A stretch of 64,000 nt of DNA, from the NCBI RefSeq assembly GCF_030848805.1, contig NC_092367.1, positions 10,931,591 through 10,995,590 of the forward strand. Direction: 5' to 3'. The notes below the pieces were generated by a model, which made no database searches, was not told where the DNA came from, and saw nothing but the letters and a program-made list of their open reading frames with translations. Below are positions 52,411-63,654 of this stretch, one piece after another. Numbering within the stretch: the stretch's first letter is position 1; the number at the start of each line of letters is the position of its first letter. The translations under genes and the position numbers were made by a program. The stretch is from Temnothorax longispinosus (lineage: Eukaryota; Arthropoda; Insecta; Hymenoptera; Formicidae).

Positions 52411-54984
52411 TTAAGTCACCAGTTTTTTATTAACTACGCACACATAATCGTTTAAGTACGCCGGCTTTTTTACAACTCTGCCTGATCTCGTTGACACATA
52501 CGGTGTACTTAGAACTGGTAGCTTAACGCTCTCTTGAACAACCGTTTGATCCCTTAGAGGCTCAACAATGGACTGACTTGACAGCGGTGTCTCTTCCAAA
52601 TCGTATTTATGTTCGTTAAATGTTATTCCTTTTGATAGATCTTTCCTATTACGTTTAATCAACTGACCCTGCTCTGTTTTTATTTGGTATGTTCTTGAAT
52701 TTGTATCCAGTCCTATTACAATTCCATTTTTATGTGGTACTAGTTTGTTTTCACTGTGAATTTTGACTGTATCCCCTATCTTAAACTCTGGAAGTAACTT
52801 CGCATCTCTGTCATAATATACCTCCTTTGCTGAGCCCGACGCTTTCTTAATATATCCGCAAACTGCTCTGACTCTACTCTATTCTTATAGTTACAGCTCG
52901 GTATCGAATTTCTTATTTTCCTCCCATACATAAGTTCTGCTGAAGTAAAACCACTCTCATCGATTGGCATATTTCTATACTGTAATAACGCCATCTCCTT
53001 ATCTTTCTCTTCCTGAATGGTCTTCTTCAAAATCCTTTTTAATGTTTGTATGTGTCTTTCTGCGAGACCATTTGATTGATGATGTTTAGGAGTAGTGATT
53101 ACATGTTTAATGCCCCACTCCTTTACAAAATCCACAAATCTACCACTTGTGTACTGAGGTCCCGAATCCGTGTACAATATTTTCGGTAATCCGAACCTAG
53201 CAAACATTTTTTTTAAGGATTTTATCGTCGTTTCTGTAGTTAAATCCTCTAGATCATTTATCTCTACAAACTTACTGTACGTATCTACTACTAGTATAAA
53301 ATGCTTTCCTAACAAATATAAGATATCTGTAGCTAGAACCTCCCACGGTTCTTCCGGAATTTCTTTCTCTACCATTGGTTCTTTACTATTATCTGTCTGA
53401 TAGCTTTTACATAAATCACAATTACTTACGAGATCTTCTATCTGTTTGGACATTCCTGGCCAAAATAACGACTTCCTGGCCATCGCTTTACATTTTTCTT
53501 TACCAAAGTGAGCATATCTTTGATAGCATAAGTCTTCTCAACTTTCGGCACTATTATGCAAGTATTTTTTAACACTAAACCATTACTTTCAGTGAGTTCT
53601 TTTTTAAACGAGAAATACGGCTTTACTAATTCTGTTAGCTCATGTTTATTTTTCGACCATCCCTTTCTAATATACTTTACTTCTTCCTGTAGTTCTTTTT
53701 CTCTCTCCGTTTCCACTTTTAGTTCATTTAATCTTACATCTGTTATATTGAAACTTTGCTCCACAAAGAATACATATGCTTCAATTTTTTCTTCCTCCAA
53801 AGAGTCGGTCGTTTTTAAATGCAATCTACTTAGATGATCCGCTACTACCAACTTTTTTCCCGGTACATATTTTAATTGTACATCAAAATTTTGCAAACTT
53901 ATACGCATTCTTTGCAGTCTAGGAGGACACTTATTTAATGGTTTTTTAAAAATCGATATCAGTGGGTTATGGTCTGTTCCTACTACAAATTTTTGACCAA
54001 ATAAATATTGTCTAAACTTAATGCAACCAAACAATATGGCCAAGCACTCTTTTTCTATCTGACTATACATTTTTTCTGTCAGTGTTAGTGCTCTAGACCC
54101 ATAAGCCACTGGTCTTTCCTCTTGTAATATTGCACAGCCTAATCCTTCACTTGACGCATCTACGCTTAGTGTTATCGGCTTATTTACATCAAAATACGCA
54201 AGTACCGGAGGACTACATAACGCCTCTTTTAATTTCACAAAAGATCCTTGTTGTGCTGTGCCCCATACAAACGGCACATCTTTCTTTATCAGCTGTCTTA
54301 AACTACTAGTTAACTGGGCACAATTTGGTATAAACTTTGACACGTAACTTACTGTACCTAAAAACGTTAGCAACTCTTTTTTATTCTTTGGTACGCTCAT
54401 TTTTTCAATTGACTGAACTTTCTCTTTATCTATTTCTATACCATCTCCCGTTAATATATGTCCTAAATATCTTACTTTATTTACATTAAAAATACATTTT
54501 TCAGCGTTGAACTATATTCCATATTCTTGTGCTCTCTTAAAAACCTTATCCATTATTCTCATTAGTTCTTCTATAGTATCTGCCCATATTACCATATCAT
54601 CTGCATAAATGCCTACATTTTCAATCCCTTCAAATATTTGACTAAATACTCTATAAAATACTTCTGGACTTGAACAAATTCCATACGGTAATCTATTAAA
54701 ATAGTATCTACCAAAGAGAGTATTAAACGTCGTGAACTCTCTACATTCTTCTATTAATTCTATTTGCCAAAAAGCTTTATTCGCGTCTAACTTGGTAAAA
54801 CATTTTGCTTTCTTTACCTTTGCCGCTATTTCCTCAACTGTCGGTAATTGAACATATTCTCTTTTAATACAGGTGTTTAAATACTGTGGGTCTAAACAGA
54901 CTCTTAACGTTCCGTCTGATTTATTCACAATTACAAACGAATTCACAAAATCTGTTGGTTTCTCTACTTTCGAAATTATCCCTG
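52411..54984 (-). pseudogene. Mag-like pol: RT, RNase H, integrase (broken)
   Basis: RT shows F-T-K-L-D-A-N-K-A-F-W and Y-A-D-D-M-V-I-W near 54600, with YADD rather than the usual Y[IV]DD. An in-frame TAG lies at 54512-54514. RNase H follows with V-D-A-S-S-E-G-L-G and T-D-H-N-P-L. A frameshift near 53525 leads to the integrase, F-W-P-G-M, C-D-L-C, then A-T-D-I-L, Y-T-D-S-G-P-Q and N-G-L-A-E-R-H, so all D,D,E residues are present. Another shift near 52800 precedes a C-terminal segment K-R-N-R-K-D-L that ends at 52411. Upstream it continues at 55728 across the nested solo LTR. Confidence 0.88.
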
Positions 54985-55723
54985 TGTTATGCCGCGTCGC
55001 CGGTTGGTGACGGCTTACGGCAAAACGGTTATTATTTTTGGGATCTCTCGACCTTACGAGTTGGAACTCGGTAGGCACAGACGGGCAGACTAGGAAGAGC
55101 TCGGGTTCGTAGGTGGAACGGGGTGTAGGCGTCGTTAAATGAACTTCACTTCGTTTTACTTTATATTGGAGCTTTATTTCAGCGCCCCTTTACACTCACT
55201 AACTTACACTTGTATTTGTCTTTCACATTTACTATAACTCGTACGCGCTTTGTTATAATGTAAACTTTCACGATACGACTTACGAGAACGGTCACGGGCA
55301 GAGTCTCCGGTGTAATACTCTCCGTCGCGGCTTCTTCGGCGGTCCCTTATATTGTTTTGAGTTATGCCCTGTCGGCGCTTTTCCGCCGGGTTCGACGGTC
55401 CCCCGAATGAGGTCGGTCAGTGACCGAGCGCATTCGCAATCTCGCTGTACTCCTGCGGTTCCGCGATGGTCAAAATGCGTTGTCGCACATTCCTATGCAT
55501 CTCGCAATATTGACGCGGAAGCTTGATGAACTTCCGCGGTTCCGCGATTGTCGAAATGCGTTGTCGCACATTCCTATGCATATCGCAATAGTTCGATTGA
55601 CGCGGAAGCTTGATGAACTTCCGCGTCCGCGTCGGCGTAAATTGAAGAGTCTTTCGAAAGGCTATTCTATAATTTCATTATAATTAATTTAATAATTATT
55701 CGTTGTAACTTTAGATTACAACA
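54985..55723 (-). mobile_element. Solo LTR nested in the RT domain
   Basis: The ends are TGTTATGCCGCG and TTACAACA on the plus strand (TGTTGTAATC ... GCATAACA on the minus), with CCTG on both sides (54981-54984, 55724-55727), a 4-bp duplication. On the minus strand AATAAAGC is a plausible poly(A) signal. A block of about 96 bases (ATGCGTTGTCGCACATTCC, GACGCGGAAGCTTGATG) is duplicated in tandem at 55450-55625. Confidence 0.85.
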
Positions 55724-55727
55724 CCTG

Positions 55728-56262
55728 CATCTTCCATCTTTTTCAACTCATTTCTTAATTTGTTTATTAATCTAAATGGCACATGTCTGCAGGGCTCTAC
55801 TTTACCTACACTACCTTTTTTTAGTTCTATTTTATATTGATAGTTTTTTATTTTACCATAGCCTTGAAACACTTCTGTATATTTCTTTATTATTTCACTT
55901 TTTATATCTTTATTTGTTGTTAACATTTCATGAACGTCTACATACTTCTCTTTATCTTTAGGGTGAACCCTTTTTATTAAATTAAATTCACACAAACTTT
56001 CTAATCCTAAAATTGGCACACCTTTACCTTCAAAAACTTGAAATTCTACTTTTTTACTGGTCTTATCTAACCTACAATTTAACAGCACTTTCCCTACCGT
56101 TTTAATTTTTTCTCCATTATAGTTTCTCAATACTACGTTTGACTTCACATACTCTTTTATTCCTACCCTTTTATATATTTCTAACGGTAATATTACACTG
56201 CGCTCCTGTATCAATTTTAAAGGCTACTTTCCTATCGATCCTTATACTTTTCCAGATTTAAA
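55728..56262 (-). pseudogene. Mag-like protease and N-terminal RT region
   Basis: The protease active site I-D-T-G-A-Q lies at about 56235 but a frameshift immediately after it separates it from the body L-P-L-E-I-Y-K-R, V-P-I-L-G-L-E-S. The frame then runs through the linker into the start of RT (P-C-R-H-V-P-F-R, K-M-E-D-A-G) and stops in the solo LTR. Removing that LTR and one CAGG joins it in frame to I-I-S-K-V-E-K-P-T-D of the downstream part. Confidence 0.82.
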
Positions 56263-56270
56263 TGCTGTAC

Positions 56271-57281
56271 CTATTCTTTTCTCGCATCAATCGAATCTAC
56301 ACTTATCCAATCTATTAAAAACTCGTCGTAATTATCATTGTTTGTATTATCACTATCCGCGTTTACAATCTTGATTGACTTTTTGCTTTTACACATTTTT
56401 ACAAAGTGTCCTTTTTTACCGCAATTTATACACTCTTTGTTGTACGCTGGACAATTCTTGTATTGATGATTGTATCCGCATCGTTGACATAATCGCTCCC
56501 CCTGTGGTGCGTCCGTCGAAGCCCGATGTTTTGCCGCCATCTTGCTCATGACCTTTGCTCATTGCATCGCCTCTCGCCTGCTGCCTCTGAGGTTTCCCGG
56601 GTCTGTCTTTCTGCTTGATAACTGCTATCTCCGTCGTCGGTTCAAACTGTTTTACCTGCTGTTCTGCTAATTCTGCCGCCTTACATATCTGCACTGTTTC
56701 TGTAGCGTTAGATCACTTTCACGTCTATCTTTCAGTCATTTATCGATAATACCTGCTACTATGCGATCTTCAATTAAACGGTCTTTTAATGTTCCAAAAT
56801 TAAACTCGGTTCTTAATTTTCTCAGTTCTGTTAAATACGCATCAAACATTTCCCCCGGTTGTTGATTTCGAGTGAAGAACAGATGCGAATTTACACTTTC
56901 GTTCTTTACCGGCACAAAATATTCTTCGAACTTCTTTAACACCGTATTGAAGTTCTTACTCTCTTCTTCGCTGAGTGTAAACGTGTTGTACACGTCTATA
57001 CATGCGTCACCTATGCAGTGTAGCAGCAACGCAACTTGTACTTCAATCGGTAGTTTATCGGCTCCTGAGGCTATCCGGTAGATATCAAATCGTTGCTTCC
57101 ACTTGATAAAGCCTTCTGCCGTCAGACTTGTTAACTTTTCCGAGGGTTTTAATCCCATCATCTGTATCGTGTTCGTCGTCGCTGTCGAGGCCCCGCTCGC
57201 TTCCGTGGTCGACATCTTGAATCTTCTAGAAACTTCTTTGGCTCTGTCGTATTTTCTCTTATGTTTGATATATTTTTCCAA
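56271..57281 (-). pseudogene. Mag-like gag with two zinc knuckles (broken)
   Basis: The capsid region (57281-56736) has F-I-K-W-K-Q-R-F-D-I-Y and Q-P-G-E-M-F-D-A-Y-L-T-E-L-R-K-L, typical of gypsy Gag in this group. A TGA at about 56735 and a frameshift then follow. The nucleocapsid part (56549-56271) has C-x2-C-x3-H-x4-C and C-x2-C-x4-H-x4-C knuckles, which bind the element RNA. Gag and pol lie in different frames, as usual. Confidence 0.82.
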
Positions 57282-57300
57282 TCTTCATGCACATATATTC

Positions 57301-57316
57301 GTATGCCGCAGCGCCA
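57301..57316 (-). promoter_or_regulatory. Primer-binding site of mag-like element
   Basis: On the minus strand TGGCGCTGCGGCATAC directly follows the LTR end CA. I cannot assign the tRNA with confidence. Confidence 0.55.
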
Positions 57317-57522
57317 TGTTATAAGTGTAGTTTTAAATGAACACTTAATATTGTTATAAGTCTTTTATTAAAATATCCGTAGTCTATAATATTACAATGC
57401 GACTCTCGTAGGACCACACGACACGATTATTCGAGTGTTCCCAAAACTCTTCCTCTGCACCGGCGCTACCTGGGGGTTTCCGCTGTCCCTACACTAACCT
57501 AAGACTATGCACAACCATGACA
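57317..57522 (-). repeat. 5' LTR of mag-like element
   Basis: 206 bases with TGTTATAAG and CCATGACA ends on the plus strand, paired with 50976-51175. On the minus strand it should carry the promoter, though no clear TATA box is seen. Confidence 0.9.
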
Positions 57523-57632
57523 AAGATACACATTTACAATAACAAAAATGCATTTAACAAATATACATTTTTTTTATACTTATTATTATTTTTCAAAGAA
57601 GTCAAATGTCGAAACGAATTACATCTGCTTTC

Positions 57633-57800
57633 CCAGACAGCACATAAAACTAATAAACTAAAAGATGACGAAAAAACGTCTTTTTACAGTCGTTTTTTGG
57701 CTAGACAAAAAGATGTCTTTCTGACTACACACAAAGTCGATTTTTTGATTGGATGAAAAGTCGTCTAAAAGATGTCTTACATGACGCTTTTTCTAATGTG
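57633..57800. mobile_element. Fragment of a CCAGACAGCAC TIR element
   Basis: It begins CCAGACAGCAC and contains repeated AAAGACG/AAAAGATG motifs, like the small palindrome at 23790-23905. The opposite terminus is not clear. Nothing else is visible up to 58160 apart from ATATAT tracts. Confidence 0.4.
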
Positions 57801-58159
57801 CATGCGCAAGAGTTCCCATAATATATATGTCATGACTAAAGAGCCTATAATTTTATAACTTTTAACGGCAGTATTGTTATCGTTACGTTGTCGCTGCATA
57901 TATATCGATATATATATTATACATGTACATACAGCATTAATGTAAAGAAAACGACTGTCGGTAAAATAGTTATATGAAAGAGACCTAACCTAAAAGTAGG
58001 ATTGACTTGAAATTTGAAGCTACAAGACTTTGGAGCGCTGAAAAATTATGGTAGCGTTCAGCAGAGAAAGCAGCTCAGTGAGCGTTTAGTGATTATTGTT
58101 TCTGATTAATATATATTAGGTATACGTTTTCCTGAATCTATCGAAGGTCTAAAAGAATT

Positions 58160-58475
58160 CCAGATAGCAAGTTGCCCGCAGGTTGCTGTCAATTTGCTTA
58201 AAACTGCTCTGCTAAGTTGCCTTCAATAATATTGAGGAAAGCGGCTTCCGATTTTGCCTATTGGATTGCCGACTTTTATTGTCACCAAAACGGTTGCCAA
58301 CAGATTGTGGCAACTTTTATGGCAATAAGTATATGCTACGAGCTTTCCGGTTGTTTGCGTAAGGTAATCGTTGTCTGCATAATGCTTTTAAGTTGCTCTA
58401 AACCAGAGAGAAACCTGAGAGAGGCCATCCGGGCTTTTTCGTGGGGACGCATTTTCCGACGCGCCGCCTGAGAAA
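58160..58475. mobile_element. CCAGATAGCAAGTTGCC repeat
   Basis: It starts with CCAGATAGCAAGTTGCC and has recurring GTTGCC/GGTTGC/GTTGCG words. The end GGCTATCTGGG near 23625 looks like the opposite terminus of the same family. There is no convincing ORF. Confidence 0.4.
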
Positions 58476-58974
58476 GTGCAACTCAACTACGTCGTTTCGC
58501 TCGGTAACTGCACATGGTTTGCGTCCGTGCTAATGGTTCGTGTCCGAACTAGCCAGCTGGAGGGGATCTGCTGGCCGCGGCGGCCGCGCTCGGCCGGCCC
58601 GGCGATCGGCAAGCTTCGAGCGAGGAGAGAAGGACAGACATACGATCTGCTGTCTCGGCTGTCTCCTTCTCTCTTGAGCTATGACGTGTAGCTGTTTTGG
58701 CACGCGCCGGTTATGCGACATTGCCACGATGCCACGATGCCACGCATTTCGGGAATCGCGTCTCGTGCCTCGCCAGCCTCGCCGACTGCCAAGTCTCGAG
58801 TTGTCAAATCGACAATGCGCTACGTTACATTTATAAATATTTATTTAATTATATTTACAATTTATATACATATATATATATATATATATATAAAATTTAT
58901 AAATATAAAAATTGCAAAAATAATTAAATAAATATTAGCTATCGAGAAAAGAATTGTAGTTTATAGTATCAAAA
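58476..58974. other. GC-rich segment and TA tract
   Basis: 58480-58800 is GC-rich for this window (GGCCGCGGCGGCCGCGC) with GCCACGATGCCACGATGCCAC near 58730. I do not recognise a gene. An AT-rich tract with TATATA follows. Confidence 0.4.
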
Positions 58975-60290
58975 AAGGTAAAAAAAAGTGCCAAGTACAC
59001 GCAATGTATTTTGTAAATTCAAAAATCTAACTTAAGTGGTAGCTTTATATCTTTTTCACAAAATTATATTATCTAACTTAACTCAAGTGACATGTATTTC
59101 AAAAAAAAGATGTAAAATCTTTAATTTCTTCTTCACAAAATTATATTACCTAACTTAACTCAAATGACATGTATTTCAAAAAAAAGATGTGAAATATTTA
59201 TTTTCTTCTTCACAAAATTATATTACCTAACTTAACTCAAGTGACATGTATTTCAAAAAAAGACGTGAAATCTTTAAATTAAATTGCGCCAATTGTAAAG
59301 AGAATATGTATATTGCTTTGAAAGATAATTGTTATGCAACTACTTTAAAGAAATAAAACTCAAGTGGTATCTTCGTATTCTTATTCAAGGGTCTTCCTAT
59401 TCTAAACCCAAGTGATAATAGGTTCTTAATTCTCTTTAACAAATTTTTAATATTACAAAGAATCATTTTAATTACAAAGAATTAAACTAGTAACAGTACA
59501 AAATAAAAATATTTAATTAAAACAAAATAAACAAATCTTTCTTGTAAAAAAACTTGGCGCTGCTAGACTTTAAAATTTAAACATTAAAATTTAAACATTA
59601 GTACTAAGATTTTTGATTGAATAAAAAACAATAAACATAATTTAAGGAGGAATGCGATAGGAGTAAAAAAGCAGCGCCAAGTTTTTTTACAAGAAAAATT
59701 TATTTATTTTGTTTTAATTAAATATTTTTATTTTGTACTGTTACTTGTTTAATTCTTTGTAATTAAAATGATTCTTTGTAATATTAAAAATTTGTTAAAG
59801 AGAATTAAGAACCTATTATCACTTGGGTTTAGAATAGGAAGACCCTTGAATAAGAATACGAAGATACCACTTGGGTTTTATTTCTTTAAAGTAGTTGCAT
59901 AACAATTATCTTTCAAAGCAATATATACATATTCTCTTTACAATTGGCGCAATTTAATTTAAAGATTTCACATCTTTTTTTTAAATACATGTCACCTGAG
60001 TTAAGTTAGGTAATATAATTTTGCGAAGAAGAAAATAAATATTTCACATCTTTTTTTTTAAATACATGTCATTTGAGTTAAGTTAGGTAATATAATTTTG
60101 TGAAGAAGAAATTAAAGATTTTACATCTTTTTTTTGAAATACATGTCAATTGAGTTAAGTTGGATAATATAATTTTGTGAAAAATATATAAAACTACTAC
60201 TTAGGTTAGATTTTTGAATTTACAAAATACATTGCGTGTACTTGGCACTTTTTTTACCTTTTTTGAAAAAGGTAATTTTGTACTGATATT
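58975..60290. mobile_element. Long-armed foldback element, copy 2 (internally deleted)
   Basis: Two arms of about 620 bases, 58975-59605 and 59640-60290, are reverse complements with tips GTGCCAAGTACACGCAATG and CATTGCGTGTACTTGGCAC. The middle has only about 30 bases around ATTAGTACTAAGATTTTTG. Copy 1 (880-4619 plus 11145-11380) has the same arms but 2.7 kb between them, with the recombinase fragment. Copy 2 thus looks like a deletion derivative. The ends lack an obvious target duplication. Confidence 0.8.
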
Positions 60291-60548
60291 ACCTATTTTA
60301 TAGTGTTAAGCAAGAATCTGCAAAACATTTTTATTTTTTAATTATTCACAAAATTAGCAATAACAACAAATACATAAAAATTAATAATATTTAAGTAAAA
60401 GTAAATTATACATTTCTCACAAAAATTGAAGAAATACTAAATTTATCTTTAAAAATAGGCAAAATTCGAGCAGCTATAACTTTGTTAAAAATGAATAAAA
60501 TTTAAATTTCAAGCTTAAAACCTCTACTTTCGAAAGGTTACTATTATT
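60291..60548. repeat. Shared flank of the foldback copies
   Basis: It matches 11381-11668, from GAAAAAGGTAATTTTGTACTG to CTACTATTATT, after which the two copies diverge. The foldback element therefore sits in the same repeat at both loci. Confidence 0.65.
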
Positions 60549-61912
60549 CGTCCAATTTTTATTATGTCTAGACATAATTTTAATTCAGCGAATTTTTATT
60601 ATGTCATGACATAATTTTAATTCTGCCGCTAGAGAATTTTTAAGTCAATTTTTATGAATCAAGCTTGAATTCGATGTCTAAGTGTCCCAGGTTGCCGATA
60701 ACGAGGTCCACATAGTGCGCTCCATAGTTTTCGGTGTCCAGGTGTATTAATACCTTGAATTTGATGTTCACGTGTTCCAGGTTGCCGATGACGGGTTCCA
60801 GATAGTGCGCTCCAGAGTTTTCGGTGTCCAGGTGTAATAATACGTTGAATTCGATGTCTAGGTGTCCCACGTTGCCGATGACGAGGTCCACATAGTGCGC
60901 TTCGTAGTTTTCGGTGTCTACGTGTATTAATATCTCAAATTCGATATCTACGTGTCTTACATTTAGATTTAAAGTTATTAATACACCTAGACACCAAAAA
61001 CTACGAAACGCACTATGTAAACCTCGTCAACGGCAACCTGGGACACGTAGACATCGAATTCGAAGTATTATTACACCTAGACACCGAAAACTACGGAGCG
61101 CGCTATCTGGACCCCGTCATCAGCAACCTGGGACACCTAGACATTAATTTCAAGGTATTAATACACGTAGACACCGAAAACTACGGAGCGCACTATGTGA
61201 ACCTCGTCATCGGCAACCTGGGACACCTAGACATCGAATTCAAGGTATTAATACACGTAGACACTGAAAACTACAGAGCTCACTATCTAGACATCGTCAT
61301 CGGCAACCTGGGACACCTAGACATCGCCTTCAACGTATTATTACACCTGGGCACCGAAAATTACGAAGCGCACTATGTGGATCTCGTCATCGGCAACCTG
61401 GGACACCTAGACATAGAATTCAACGTACGATTACACCTGGACACCGAAAACTATGAAGCGCACTATCTGGATCCCGTCATCGGCAACCTGGGACACGTGG
61501 ACATCGAATTCAAGGTATTAATACACGTAGACACCGAAAACTACGGAGCACACTATGTGGACCTTGTCATCGGCAACCTGGGACATCTAGACATCGAATT
61601 CAACGTACAATTACACCTGGACACCGAAAACTATGAAGCGCACTATCTGGATCTCGTCATCGGCAACCTGGGACACGTGGACATCGAATTCAAGGTATTA
61701 ATACACGTAGACACCGAAAACTACGGAGCGCACTATGTGGACCTCGTCATCGGCAACCTGGGACACGTAGACATCGAATTCAACGTATTATTACACCTGG
61801 ACACCGAAAACTATGAAGCGCACTATCTGGACCTCGTCATCGGCAATCTGGGATACCTAGACGTCGAATTTAAGCTTGATTCATAAGAATCGACTTAAAA
61901 ATTCCCTAGTGG
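60549..61912. mobile_element. Relic array related to the arms of the 12.1-kb element
   Basis: It opens with ATTATGTCTAGACATAATTTT units, as in the satellite of the 12.1-kb element, followed by inverted ends GCCGCTAGAGAATTTTTAAG and CTTAAAAATTCCCTAGTGGC. Between them are 90-bp units, about three in one direction (60663-60930) and ten in the other (60985-61875), so the flip seen in both arms at 33-43 kb is present here too. Units are clearly more diverged. No transposase is included. The open frame at 61197-61886 is a by-product of the 90-bp period. Confidence 0.8.
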
Positions 61913-62274
61913 CACTTTCTGCCAAGCGTAGAGAACCTTTTCCGGCAGCGGTGGTAATACGATGTAATAAGGATACGAAATCTCTCCAGATAAACGTGAA
62001 GCAATTGACTCAATATATATTATATATATATATATACCTAATTTACCTAAATAGAAATCTTCCTCCTGACCGATAAGTCTATCGACCTAATTTCGAAATA
62101 CGCGCGCGATATCGAAACTGGCGATACCTGCGCAGCCAGCGTCGAAAAAGTGAAAGTGACATTTCTCTGATAATCATAATAATAATATATCAGCGTTAGG
62201 AGAAGAAGTATCTTAATATAAAATTTTCACATTTTGACTTTGCGTCGCAATATCTCCGCTCGTAGGGCACGTAG
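61913..62274. other. Region without recognisable gene
   Basis: I see only a short TATATA tract near 62020 and nothing coding. Confidence 0.4.
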
Positions 62275-62495
62275 CGGAATATTATGAGAGAAACCCCTCC
62301 CCCCCCCCCTAATTGGACCCCAAGCTATCGATCAAGCCTATTTAGAACTTGATCCGTTCACTCGTTATCGAGATCTCAACATCTCGAGTACTCGCAACCC
62401 GTCGCGTCGCGTAAAAGGTCGGTCACGGTCGGTCTCGCTCCGCGTGTACTTGGCACGAGACACTACCGTGTCTTTTGATTCTTTTTACTCTTATT
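62275..62495 (-). repeat. Dispersed repeat with GAGACACTACCGTGTC hairpin
   Basis: Reverse complement of the repeat at 20098-20275: it shares AGCCTATTTAGAACTTGATC, ATCTCGAGTACTCG and the terminal palindrome GAGACACTACCGTGTCTC-like sequence. It also has GTCGCGTCGCGTAAAAGG, as at 14700. It ends at the palindrome, which probably marks an element terminus. Confidence 0.5.
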
Positions 62496-62600
62496 AGGTT
62501 TATAATTTTAGCTATGCATGTTTAAACGGTGAAATCACGAGCACCAAAAGAGAGATATTGGATTAAAATAGAAACAATTTATTAAACAAACAATACACAC

Positions 62601-62634
62601 GTTAACGTTTCGACTGTACTTATAGTCTTCTTCG
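62601..62634 (-). ncRNA. Penelope-type hairpin with CGAAACGTT core
   Basis: On the minus strand GAAGAAGACT, a short loop and AGTCGAAACGTTAAC form a perfect GACT/AGTC stem followed by CGAAACGTT. This is the clearest of three such motifs in the window and matches the conserved ends of Penelope-like elements. Confidence 0.45.
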
Positions 62635-62689
62635 GAACGGATTGCTATGAAAGAAGAAAATAAATATCAAAAAACATGTTAACGTTAGC

Positions 62690-63654
62690 ATACTAAAACA
62701 TTAAACAATCTCTTAATAACATAAATAAAATAAACAATCTAATTAAATCACAAGTATAAAAACGCCGGAATAATCGAATAAAACCATGACAACATACCTA
62801 CATTTATTTATATTAAGAAGTAAAGAAGGTAATCTCTTATTCCATCAGGAAAGAAATGTAAAAAATTGTTAAGGAGATATTCTGGTTTAAAAAGTCATAA
62901 AGAAAGATATTTTTCAGGAATTTTTTGCAGGGAAACGAAAAGGGCGAATAACGCTAAACTGTACATGTTTCTTTAGCCTTATTTTGAAAATATATTTTTA
63001 GTTTTAAATAATAAAAATGCTCTTCTTTTCCATATTATATCCTGTCATTTGGTGTAAATTAAAGGTGTAAATGACAGACGGTGTAAATTATTCTAGCTGT
63101 GCTATAGGTATCTGAAACGCAAAAACAAAAATTTTTTTTATTTAGGAGAAGTGTGGCTATTGTCAGAACTAGAACTAAACTAATATTTCCATTCTGGCGG
63201 CCTTTTTATTAAAAATATTATAACTTTTTTCAAAATTTTTGAAGTATTTTATTAAAAGAAGAAAAGACTTCCGGTTCCGGAACATAGAAGGTGACAGGTG
63301 TGAACATAGCGGAGATAAAGTGGTAGAAAAGTGCGATACAGAAAGGGTAGGAGAGAGCGGGAGTAGCGGGACAGCAAGGGATGGAGGTGTGAGACGGCGG
63401 AGGTGAAAGAGTTAAGTGGGGGCGAAATCGGTTAAAAGGTGAAAAGTGAAGAAAGTGGCTGGAACGAAGTGACAGTTGAGGCATAGACGGTAAGTAATAT
63501 AGAGGGGCGACAGTACGTAGGAAAGAGGCGCGAAAGTGGGCATAGACTAGCTCAGTCATAGAAGGGAAGCTCGGATATAGAAGGAATAGTAGGACGTGCA
63601 CGCAGCCATAGGATACAAAACAAGAAAGAGGGATAGGCAAATCAAGAACAGCGG
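62690..63654. other. AT-rich then purine-rich leader of a LINE-like ORF
   Basis: Up to 63235 there is no gene. From about 63260 to 63654 the plus strand is strikingly purine-rich with GGAGAGAGCGGGAG-like stretches and could be the 5' untranslated region of the element whose ORF starts at 63655. The minus-strand ORF at 63230-63748 is its shadow. Confidence 0.4.

Larger units (their letters stand above)
50976..57522 (-). mobile_element. Ty3/gypsy retrotransposon, mag-like (K02A2.6 type), decayed
   Basis: On the minus strand the order is short LTR (57317-57522), primer-binding site, gag, protease, RT, RNase H, integrase, a long microsatellite, polypurine tract and LTR (50976-51175). Flanks are GAGAT and AAGAT, a 5-bp duplication with one change. 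LTRs of 200 and 206 bases and the pol sequence fit the mag lineage. Several frameshifts and stops, the gap between the LTRs and a nested solo LTR show an old insertion. Confidence 0.9.

Noticed and set aside
51094..52455. Long ORFs (453 and 414 codons) of alternating Leu-Phe and Tyr-Phe
   Set aside because: They are direct translations of the TTTCTA microsatellite; a hexanucleotide repeat gives open frames without selection.
61197..61886. 229-codon ORF of 30-residue repeats, and similar ones at 33724-34398 and 41848-42871
   Set aside because: By-products of the 90-bp array; the arrays are open in more than one frame and on both strands.
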